Position numbers and translations under genes: made by a program | Notes under the pieces: generated by a model | Databases searched by the model: none | What the model was told of the DNA's origin: nothing | What the model saw: the letters and a program-made list of their open reading frames with translations, nothing else | Shown: piece by piece, positions 45,798 to 54,036 of the stretch | How positions within the stretch are numbered: position 1 is the stretch's first letter | Layout of the letters: every line of letters starts with the position of its first letter | Origin: Vesta saturnalis | Taxonomy: Eukaryota > Arthropoda > Insecta > Coleoptera > Lampyridae | DNA: 64,000 nucleotides | NCBI GenBank assembly: GCA_036346205.1 | Contig: JARFJB010001987.1 | Span: forward strand, 6,154,001-6,218,000 | Direction: 5' to 3'

Positions 45798-45800
45798 TTC

Positions 45801-45920
45801 AGCATTTTCTCTCATATGAAACAATACGCACATGAACGTTATATTTAATATGTGTAATTATTATCTCTTTTACGCAGGTGTCAGACATTTATTTATAGCA
45901 CTGGCTTTATGAAGGTCTGC
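45801..45920 (+). promoter_or_regulatory. Conserved 95-bp non-coding block, copy 2
   Basis: AGCATTTTCTCTCATATGAA, TCTCTTTTACGCAGGTGTCA and ATTTATAGCACT match the blocks at 21866 and 51360. It is followed by a TATA box (TATATAAG, 45928-45935) and then by a short plus-strand ORF. Confidence 0.45.
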
Positions 45921-46064
45921 ATGTGTCTATATAAGCAGATAAAGAACAGTTTCATTTAGTCGATTCATTGCAATCGTGACGATATTGTTAAGAGTCATTA
46001 TTGTAACGTAATCACCAGTGTGTGCTTCATATTTTTGCACTGTTGAATACAGTTGAAAGTGACT

Positions 46065-46238
46065 ATGAGTAAGGTTATGCCAAGTAGTAGTAGTGATATC
46101 AACAAGAAGTGTTATTCCATTCCATTGCTGAAAACAAAAAATGAATTTGTTAAACACATCCGTATAGTTAACACTGGTATTAAGATATTGCAAGATACAA
46201 ATTATAAAATTTATTTAGAGGCAGATGAAAGAGTCTGA
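46065..46238 (+). CDS. Small unrecognised ORF of the virus-like element
   Basis: 57 codons from ATG at 46065 (a second in-frame ATG is at 46053), with a TATA box about 130 bp upstream and the conserved non-coding block before that. The product is basic, has a serine run (MPSSSSD) and no recognised domain. It is the only plus-strand candidate in the unique centre and runs opposite to the structural genes. It could be the start of a longer, now truncated gene. Confidence 0.3.
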   Translation: MSKVMPSSSSDINKKCYSIPLLKTKNEFVKHIRIVNTGIKILQDTNYKIYLEADERV

Positions 46239-46261
46239 TTAATTGTGCATACTTTTTGGTA

Positions 46262-47080
46262 CGGCTTCCTCAAATCTGTCCATTTACATCATAATCTCGC
46301 CTTGCAACATTTATAGTTTCTAAAATACCTTTATAACTCTTTATATCTTTTGGATTTACTAGAATTAAATCGGGTTCATTCATAATAAGCAGATCATATA
46401 AACCCGTCGGCCTTTTATAAGTGACATCCTTAATAATCATATCGGTTCCTTTAATTGTAACGGGAGTATTACCAATTGTCCATTTGTCTGTTTTGGTATC
46501 ATAGTGGACTCTATAAGTATGATCAATAGCATCTTGAGGATCCCTCATAATACGCTCAACGTATATACGAAGTAATTCATGGTACTGATCGACAAATTCT
46601 TCTGAGATGGGTTCATTATGGGAATCTTATGCGATACTGAGAGGTTCTTCTTCTTCTTCCTCAATATTAATCTCTCACACAACAGACGTATCTAAGAAAG
46701 TTGGTGTACGAAGACCTGGAGGGGGATTTCTTTGAAAAAACGGAAACTGAGCTAGTGTACTAAAGGGTAAAGTGAATCCTGGAGTCTTTTGAGGTAGCAG
46801 GCTAGTGGGAGTAGTGGCATGCTCTCTTCGAAATATGAACAAGGGTGGGTTCTTGGGTTTAACGTTAATGGACTCCTTTTTAGGTATGTTTTTATCAGGA
46901 TTGATTTTATTTACAATTTCAGTTAGAGGTTCTATTAGAGGCTTATAAGAACCTTTAAACGTTCCTCCATTATCAATGCGGGCAGTTTCAACCCTGTCAC
47001 ATTTCTGCCGTATTATTTTACGAACCTGAATAATTTTTCGCGTTATATCATCTCCTTATTATCCATTGTAGCAAAATGGG
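46262..47080 (-). pseudogene. Conserved unknown protein of the virus-like element
   Basis: One frame runs from about 47035 to 46270, with two in-frame stops (about 46677 and 46627). In order it has a basic N-terminus (VRKIIRQKCDRVETARID), a proline-rich middle (FPFFQRNPPPGLRTPTF), an acidic run and a C-terminal module with DVTYKRPTGLYDLLIMNEPD and NVARRDYDVNG. I recognise the C-terminal module from uncharacterised insect genomic proteins encoded next to similar PLA2 and ATPase genes; its function is unknown. Only two stops in 250 codons make it the best preserved gene of the element. Confidence 0.5.
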
Positions 47081-47250
47081 TTTAGGTTTACCCTGAACAG
47101 ATAGTTGTTAATACCTAAACGGACGATTAACTGCTAAGCCACTGAAAGCAGTTTAAGGTGTAGCAAAACAGGTATCGGTTTACTCTGAACAGATAGCTGT
47201 TGACACTAAACAGATAGCTAATAATATATAATAATAATACCTAAGCGGAG
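47081..47250. other. Short spacer with repeated ACAGATAG motifs
   Basis: Contains CTGAACAGATAG twice and AAACAGATAGC, with TTTAGGTTTACC/ATCGGTTTACT. No gene seen. Confidence 0.4.
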
Positions 47251-47846
47251 CAGTTAAGGTATTATATGTACATCAAACCTTTCCCTATAGGGACGATTAT
47301 TAACTTCGGCATCCTTGTTTATAATCATGAAACCGAACGGATCTACCCAACACTTTGACCACATCCTGAACCAACTACATGCTTATGGTGGGACGTTATG
47401 CTTACCCATAGAAAAACATGCCCTTATGTTCTTTTGCTTTTCACAAGCGATATCATCGAAGATAAAAATAGAACTTATTCGTTCATAACAAAACCTATAA
47501 TAAAAAAAATATAGTTTGATTTTGCACAATTAGGCTCAATTTTACCTTGATTATCACTGAAGATAAAGTAACCTATATCCTTCATCGGAAGTAAGATTTC
47601 CTGTAAAAGTTTGTACTTGTTCTGATTCAATGACTTAGAGCACACGTATACATGTTTAAATTTCAAACCATTTTTCTCAGTAATCAGACTGATCATTGTG
47701 TTTGTTTTACAACAATTAGAGGGGTGGCATATAATGACAGGTATACTATTAGGAAGTAAATCTCTATGTTTTGGAGTACAAGACATTTCCTCATCAATGT
47801 TATGATTTTGAAATGGAAGTTTTTGTTTCTGAGCAATTACTGTCAC
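47251..47846 (-). pseudogene. A32/FtsK-HerA-type DNA-packaging ATPase relic
   Basis: The N-terminal part (47846-47475) is open. It has LLPNSIPVIICHPSNCCKTN around the P-loop; glycines expected in the Walker A motif are replaced by H and C, so ATP binding is probably lost. It then has FKHVYVCSKSLNQNKYKLL. In the next frame comes the Walker B-like SIFIFDDIACEKQ (about 47475-47435). The middle is deleted or scrambled, and a C-terminal remnant reads INKDAEVNNRPYRERFDVHI (about 47335-47270). In Polinton-like viruses this enzyme pumps the genome into the capsid. The order P-loop, Walker B, tail and spacing fit that family; several frameshifts make it dead. Confidence 0.6.
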
Positions 47847-47929
47847 CTTTAGTGGATGAAATAAAACTAAACAAATAGTTATAACATTTTTATTTATATA
47901 TTAGACATACAGAGTGTATATTATACTCC

Positions 47930-49106
47930 GCTGAGTGGGTTGTACTGCACAATAGCGTCATGGAAAATCAGGCCATAGACAACGGATCCCATTGAAAAGA
48001 TTTAGAGATTCCATTTACAATTTGATGTCTATCGTTGAGTTTTTTAAGGATTCATTTTGTTTAGAGCAGTCCATGACAAATACTGGACATGATTTGAATT
48101 CGGAATAGTTCAATAATGCATCTTTATTGTCTTCACCACAGTAATCAAATCGAAATTTCAAAAAATTGTGATAGGCGGGTATGTATTGGTTAGCACTGAA
48201 GTTGGATAGGATTGCTTCATGTGGCTAATACTCAGAATTCAGATGTACTTTAAGGTTTTTGATGTTAATGTGATCAAAATTTCCTGCCCTTGCTGACTTT
48301 GTGTACCTTTTACCTTGTTGGAATGCGACAGTTATCCAACGCGATTTTTCCAGTTGCGTTGACGTTTTTATCGGCATATGTCTGAGGTTACTTGTTTTAA
48401 AGCGGGTAATTCATATAACTACCATTGACGAAATGGAACAGTAATAATAGAATTGTTATCGATTCCTCCAAACAAGTTCAGTTTCGCAGCATCACTAAGT
48501 GTTAAGTGTGGTACCTTTCATTGAATTTTATTTAAGGTTATTTCCGCATCAACATCCCCATAGTAGCAGTTTGTATCGCTTCTAATTCGAATTAAAATCA
48601 ACATCGCATATTCACGATTACTTGACGATAATCCTCCATTATTCCAAATATGTGGTTCAATGGTATGCATACTGTACATCATTTTTCTCCATCTTGCTCA
48701 TCGAATTCTACTTGTAATGGTTCTTCATTCTTTGGCGACCAACTCGAATGGCTTAGTGCTTTGCTCTTGCATGCCGTATAAGAAATATATCGCTTAAGTG
48801 TGGATGTTATGCCTGGATTTAGGCAACGTCCGCTCTTTGACCGCCTAACTCCTAAAAAATTTCTTCGAAAAAAAAGTTGGGGAAATTATTGGTTAAGTTG
48901 CATACTTTTCCTTCATCTTCTTTTTTGAGCTCAATCTTACCTTCTATGTACAGTAGCCATAATTAGATCGTGGCTTTGAATTAAGATGCGTATTTCTTCA
49001 GAAAGTCCATATTTAGAAGATCCATACGGAAGATAAGTGTGGATATCTGATTAATTCCAGTATCCTCAAAATGTACATTTTGAAACACGTTTAATGATTC
49101 GGCCAT
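47930..49106 (-). pseudogene. Candidate major capsid protein relic
   Basis: A possible start at 49106 (MAESLNVFQNVHFEDT). The better preserved C-terminal half shows SRWITVAFQQGKRYTKS (about 48345-48295), GNFDHINIKNLKVHLNS, then KFRFDYCGEDNKDALLNYSE and VFVMDCSKQNESLK (about 48097-48056), with an in-frame stop and frameshifts. I recognise this C-terminal pattern from insect genomic proteins encoded beside A32-like ATPases and judge it the double-jelly-roll capsid gene by position, size (about 390 codons) and neighbours. That assignment is inference; structure prediction on an intact relative would be needed. Confidence 0.45.
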
Positions 49107-49279
49107 TGTCGTTGAGAAATTGTAAACCAATTGACGTTGAATAGTATTTCTCTGCAGATGTTAACCGCAATGAAGGTTGATGACTAATTAATGACTTTCT
49201 GTGGGGATGATGTCTTTTATATGAATTTTCAAAAGATGGAATTGCTCCTTCATTATTGTGAATGGTTCACTTGAACCAA

Positions 49280-49800
49280 AGTCTATTGATTAGTCAAATT
49301 GATTGTTATATTACTAATTATGTCGGTGTTTACTTCTAAATATTGATTATTGCTGGAAATTTTATCTAGACAATAACTTGGTGGGACTGAAACGTCAATC
49401 TCATATAATACTTCTGCAGGTTTCCCGTTTCGATAAGATCCCTTTATAATGCTACAGTCTACGTGTAGATTAGCGTGTTTAATTATTTGGATGTCTAACG
49501 CGGACGTATGTAAAATATTTGATTGCTCTAATGCTTAACCTTTCTGTGGGTATTTTAGATTTTAGATAATCGCTAATCTCATCTAATTCATATGCACCTT
49601 GTGAAATATTAATCACTCGCAAAGGAGATGGATTTGTTCCAAAATAAAATCTATCGTTGCCTGTATAAATAAATAAATCCAACCAATCCAATAACGTATT
49701 TCTCGCCCAAATCTGGTTCTATCGGCGGATAGAAGTTATAGTTAGCTGCATTACCAACACCTTCTAAACTGGATATTATGGACAGTCAACTGAGAAAATT
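49280..49800 (-). pseudogene. Candidate penton/minor capsid protein relic
   Basis: An open stretch (49691-49479) reads DRFYFGTNPSPLRVINISQG then AYELDEISDYLKSKIP, followed in another frame by CSIIKGSYRNGKPAEVLYEI and NNQYLEVNTDIISNITINL. Just upstream is NYNFYPPIEPDLG. The protein is beta-rich with no trans-membrane segment. It sits between the protease and capsid relics, where Polinton-like elements encode penton. Function is inferred from position and from similar insect element proteins. It is frameshifted at least twice. Confidence 0.4.
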
Positions 49801-49824
49801 TTACGTTGTATCGATTACTTATAT

Positions 49825-50177
49825 AAAAATTGTAGGCATTGGTGTTCGCATATAATAGTATTAAATTCTTGATCTTGGTTGTAATTATAATAAATTTTAC
49901 ATCCCCGAAAGTAGTTAATCACTTCTATTCCGTACCTGGTCCGCTTCGGCTATCTAAGTTAATAGTTCCAGATTTGTTTTCAATGGTACTTTAGGTATGC
50001 TATCTCTCATAAAAAGATCCCAAAAGTAGGGTACATTTTTATGTATTTCTTTATATCAATATCTGTTATCGGTCTTTCGGAGAATCTATTCAGTTTTAAG
50101 TATAACGCACCACCACCAGATCTGTATGGTTTCAAATAAAGTGCGCCGCCGGAGCCTATAGCGATTGATTCCATCAT
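49825..50177 (-). pseudogene. Adenain-like cysteine protease relic
   Basis: From MMESIAIGSGGALYLKPYRS (50177), a glycine-rich leader, the reading runs through VPYFWDLFMRDSIPKVP (about 50030-49985), then, one frame over, GTINLDSRSGPGTE, where adenovirus-type proteases have the catalytic His two residues after such a GxGT. Here that codon reads Glu followed by a stop. Later comes ICEHQCLQFLYK (about 49850-49817), fitting the catalytic Cys helix. Two frameshifts and loss of the His make it inactive. In the family this protease matures capsid proteins. Identification rests on motif order only. Confidence 0.45.
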
Positions 50178-50224
50178 GTGTTTATGTCGCGATATCTCTT
50201 CCTACAAGTTTTTGGCATTTTTGC

Positions 50225-50790
50225 GTCATTGACCGCTTCAACAATTTCCGATGCGCCGCCAGCTAAAGCACCGATTGCCGATAAAGCCTGCGAATAACGG
50301 AATAATAAATGGTACACATCCTCCTTGCTAGGTAAGGGATTACTCTAGGAACTTTAATGTATTTCTCGCCTCTCAAACTTTTTACTACACGTTTTGCCGT
50401 TGAAAGCGCTGACTTTATTGTCTGAAATTCCCTTTATTTTTAATTTTTTTAGCTATGGTTTTTACGTAAATGTAATAAATTTCCACCATTCGTCTTCTTT
50501 GATCGACGTTTGCACCCCATTCGTAATTTTCGCTTTGCTCTCATGGTGTTCGCAACTGCTAAAGCCACAGTTCGTTCACCTAATGTCGCGTCTGATGATT
50601 GAAAGCCTTCCCAAGCTTTTTTTCTAAAATTTTATCTGCTGTATGTCTACTTTCTAAATCTCGGTAATCTCTGTAACTGATATCATGAGCATCTAATTGA
50701 TTAACACCGAGGTCAGCGCGTGCTAGTCGTTTCTCTAACTTTGTACCAGGACCACAGTACTGGTAGCCTGGTAAATGTAATTTTAAATTT
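50225..50790 (-). pseudogene. PLA2-domain (parvovirus VP1-type) protein, right copy
   Basis: Twin of 45186-45781 within the right terminal repeat. It retains CGPGTKLEKRLARADLGVN (calcium loop) and HDISYRDYRDLESRHTADKI (catalytic HD..Y); the stretch between them has lost a few residues. A basic region (AKRKLRMGCKRRSKKTNGG) and KVPRVIP follow, with frameshifts. It lies upstream of the protease relic on the same strand, so the right-hand copy would head the late gene cluster. Lacks the N-terminal basic leader. Confidence 0.65.
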
Positions 50791-51359
50791 AATTAATCGC
50801 ATGTCGTAATGCGTTCTAGTTTCAAAAATGTAAAACCGAATCCTAAAAATTATTATTACTGATAACTAGCACAATGCAATCCTGTAAAAATAATGCATGT
50901 AAATATATGTATGATTAATACTAAAAAGATAAACTGGAAAAATACCTTATAGAAATAATACAAAGATTTCAAATATGTTAACAATTTCAATATTTAATTA
51001 AGTATTTGTTTATAGCAGCTTTAAATAAATATTCAATTTTTATTATTTATCGTAAAACACAACTAAAATTTCCATTTAAAATATAATTTTTTAAAGTGAA
51101 ATACAACTTATCAAGGAATTCGCATTTCATATAAGCAATGACATTTAAGAAACTGCTAACTAAAACTTCATTTAATAATAATTACAAATATCATTTAAGT
51201 GATATATTTTCCCGATTATATTAGTTCATATAAACAATACATATTATTTGAGATAAATTGTACGAGAAATGCCGAATTACAGTTTTCGATTTTATACTAA
51301 AGAATAAAACTTTTGCACAAGTTTATAATTTTGCGATATAAAAATTATAGCTTAATGCT

Positions 51360-51455
51360 GACTTTCAGAAATCGAGTGCTATAAATAAATGCCTGACACC
51401 TGCGTAAAAGAGATAATAATCACACATATCGTTTCATATAAGAGAAAATGCTTAA
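51360..51455 (-). promoter_or_regulatory. Conserved 95-bp non-coding block, copy 3
   Basis: Minus-strand copy of the block at 21866 and 45801 (CCTGCGTAAAAGAGATAATA on the plus strand). It lies about 600 bp upstream of the right PLA2 gene. Confidence 0.4.
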
Positions 51456-51829
51456 CTAGTGTTTTTTACACTAAATAACATACATAAAATTAAAACTTTT
51501 TATATGATTCACTTTTAATTTAACAAATTATAGTTTTGATACTTAACAATGCCGACTTTCATAAAGCTGCGTAAGTACTTCTCAATATGCAAGTCTAGAT
51601 GCATACTTTGCTATTTAAATTTCTTATTGATTATATTACATTGCTTTATAAAAATGTTTTATTCTTCACATCATACAGATACCTTCCAGTTCATAATTTT
51701 GTTGACTTTAACAGATTTACTTGCATGTGAACTAAACAATTCATTCTAACATTTAGTAGGTTCGGTTATATAAAACAGTGACGCGAGTGAGTGAAGTTTT
51801 TCGTTTGCCTCTTAGGTTATATACAATAG

Positions 51830-52205
51830 TGACGCTAGTGAGTTCGCCTTTGGGATTAACTTGTGGATTATTATTTATCTGAGAGGCATGTTTTAATTTT
51901 CTTGAATTTAAAAACTATAATTTGGACTGGTTGGGGTAGATCAATTGTTCTTTTGTTTATTAAAATTTAATAAAACAACATTACATCGACCTATCAGTTA
52001 AAGAGGTGGTTAATTCCTAGGGCTTACCCAAATGTACCGAGCAGGCGTTTCGTCTGTGGCGCTCGGTCCATGGTGACATTCAATGCCAAAATGTTCCCTA
52101 TGAAACCTATCGGTACTGGGGGCTTAGCTAATACATAGTCAGGGGAATTTCCTCTGGAAAGCCGTCACTTGGCGGTAGACCTGCTCATGCTCCGCGCTAT
52201 TAACC
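51830..52205. other. Block present only in the right terminal repeat
   Basis: About 375 bp without a counterpart in the left repeat. It is flanked by two similar stretches (AGTGACGCGAGTGAGTGAAG at about 51778 and AGTGACGCTAGTGAGTTCG at about 51830), so it may be an insertion with a flanking duplication or a left-side deletion between repeats. It includes a GC-richer segment (CGAGCAGGCGTTTCGTCTGT, 52039). Confidence 0.5.
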
Positions 52206-52412
52206 TCGAACTTCTGTGTAGCGTCTTTGACTCCCGAGGGGCTTAATAGCTATAAATAATTCAATAGTAGTTATAGGAGCTTCAACTATGTTTCCCATTT
52301 CCATTTATTTCTTGTAAAGTTTTACAAATTTTAATGAATTAAAGCATAAAAATAAGATATATTTCATTCTACTATATCATTGTTAATATACATATAGTTT
52401 TTTATGTAATCA

Positions 52413-52600
52413 AAGATCGGGTAAGATCGGGTAAAATCGGACAAGATCGGGTACGATCGGATAATATCGGATAAGGCCGGATAAGTTCGGATAAGTTCGG
52501 ATAAGTTCGGACAAGATCGGATAAGACCTGGTAAGATTGAATAAGGTCGGGTAAGATCGGAGAAGATTGGATAAGATCGAATAAGGTAGAATAAGATAGG
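52413..52600 (-). repeat. Degenerate GATCTTATCC array (right, inner)
   Basis: About 18 units of a 10-bp motif, on the plus strand GGATAAGATC and variants (GGATAAGTTC, GGGTAAGATC). Confidence 0.8.
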
Positions 52601-52666
52601 AATGCTTATTTTGCTATTTTCAAGAATTATCATTATTCTGTTTATAGTCCATATTTGTTTAATTAA

Positions 52667-52833
52667 TTTGGTGTGGTTTACTGGGTCTAGGACTAGTTAC
52701 GGGCAATAACAGTTCAATCACAGTTACGTTTCGTATAATAAAAACTTCTTCAGACTGTAAATTGAATTTAAAGAAAAAATGATCGAACTGTTACTACGCG
52801 CAACTAGTCCTAGACCCAATAAATCACACCAAA
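52667..52833. mobile_element. MITE with about 50-bp inverted repeats
   Basis: TTTGGTGTGGTTTACTGGGT at the left end is mirrored by the right end (ACCCAATAAATCACACCAAA); inner arms share CTAGGACTAGTT and AATAACAGTTCAATCA. The total is 167 bp and non-coding. It interrupts sequence that is continuous in the left terminal repeat. Confidence 0.75.
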
Positions 52834-53050
52834 GTAATTTCCAAGAATTTGACCTTGAGCAATAGCATTCATTCTTCATGTTCACACGAACTGTTTAGAT
52901 TTCTAAGAATCCTCCCTTCATCATATTTCTACGAACTGTTTAGATTTCTAATAATTGCTTGGTGACCTTGATACCCACGCATGCTCAAAGCCAGTTACAA
53001 AAGTGATTGATTATGAATGCCTATTTCCAAGAATTTGACCTCGAAGAGTA

Positions 53051-53161
53051 GGATCGAACAAGATCGGTTAAGATCGGGTTAAGTCGCATAAGTTAAGATA
53101 AGATTGGATAAAGGATTGGATAAGATCAGGTAAGATCGAATAAGATCATATAAGATCGGGA
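53051..53161 (-). repeat. Degenerate GATCTTATCC array (right, outer)
   Basis: About ten imperfect 10-bp units; counterpart of 21018-21080. Confidence 0.75.
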
Positions 53162-53639
53162 TACCTCTGCAGGTGACCTTGAAAATTGATTTCTAGGAAT
53201 TGTAATAACTTATAAGACTTATACAAAAGTCTGATTAGGAATGCTTATTTTTCTATTTCCAAGAATTTGACCTTGAGGGCATTTAGCCAATACAAGAACC
53301 ATTTAACCTTTGACCTACCTTTTAGCATTTAAACAACAATCTGTCTGAACTGTAATATTATACCCCTGCAGGATTTCTAAGAATTGTAATAACTTCTAGG
53401 AATTGAGACGCGACCTTGATTCAGCCAAATTCTAAGAAGTGCTCGAACAAAATTTGATTTAGGATCAGCCTAGCTATTTTTAGATTTGACCCTGAAGCGA
53501 GGAGCGCGTACGTGTACGACAGATTAACTGGCTTGACCTTCAACATGGAAATTCGTATACTTTGATTTAGTATCCCCATAGTATTACTACTAACGGATTT
53601 TTCAGCACGAAATGTGGCCGCTGATTTTTGGATTTTCAT

Positions 53640-53880
53640 GGTGTTATCCCGGCCGACTACTTAGACAAGGGGAAACGATGATTGGCGAATATTAAGTCAA
53701 TTTGTTGCAACAACAAAGACAAAGTCAAAGGGAAGTGGTCTCATTTGGTAAAGCACAAAGTGCTTTTTCACGAGGATAACGCACCTGCCCATAAGTCTGC
53801 GGTTACAAGGGCCAAAATTCATGAATTGGGATTTGATTCCCTTTAACTCCCAGCGATTAAAATCTGTTTCCAAACCTTAA
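53640..53880 (+). pseudogene. Mariner transposase fragment
   Basis: A translated stretch reads HLVKHKVLFHEDNAPAHKSA (about 53745-53800), the second catalytic aspartate region of mariner transposases (F-x-D-N-A-P-x-H), followed by KIHELGFDSL. The start and the third aspartate region are missing or decayed. It lies just downstream of the alkaline phosphatase gene and outside the virus-like element. Confidence 0.65.
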
Positions 53881-54036
53881 AAAGTGGCTTGTTTTAATTT
53901 TTATAAAATAACATAAAATTAATACCATTGTATTATTATTTATATAAAATCAAACCAGATACAATATTATACTACACAGCTTCAGTTAAAACACAAACAA
54001 ATCCATACTGGGCGTATTCGGATATTATCCTCACTA

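Larger units (their letters stand above)
20697..53490 (-). mobile_element. Virus-like (Polinton/adintovirus-like) element, heavily nested
   Basis: Inverted repeats pair 20697-22508 plus 38349-38495 plus 45186-45797 with 53490-50165 on the opposite strand. The outermost matching motif is AGCTAGRCCGAT/AAATCTAATTTTGTTCG on the left (20708) and its diverged partner on the right (about 53450-53485). After removing the TTAA transposon and the BEL element, about 10 kb of element sequence remains. The repeats carry a PLA2-domain gene. The unique centre carries protease, penton-like, capsid, packaging-ATPase and unknown-protein relics, all on the minus strand. No target duplication was identified. No DNA polymerase B or integrase is visible, so it was non-autonomous, has lost them, or is a lineage without them. 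Every gene is broken. Confidence 0.7.
50165..53490 (-). repeat. Right terminal inverted repeat
   Basis: Pairs with the left repeat in opposite orientation over about 2.6 kb of shared sequence; the extra length is the MITE at 52667-52833 and a block at about 51830-52205. It contains the uninterrupted versions of the sites where the TTAA transposon (about 50810) and the BEL element (about 50775) inserted on the left. Confidence 0.8.

Noticed and set aside
52413..52600. CRISPR-like array
   Set aside because: Units are only about 10 bp, contiguous and degenerate with no spacers, and this is animal DNA.
52364..52633. 89-codon frame rich in Ile-Arg-Ser-Tyr-Pro
   Set aside because: Translation of the degenerate 10-bp repeat array in the right terminal repeat.
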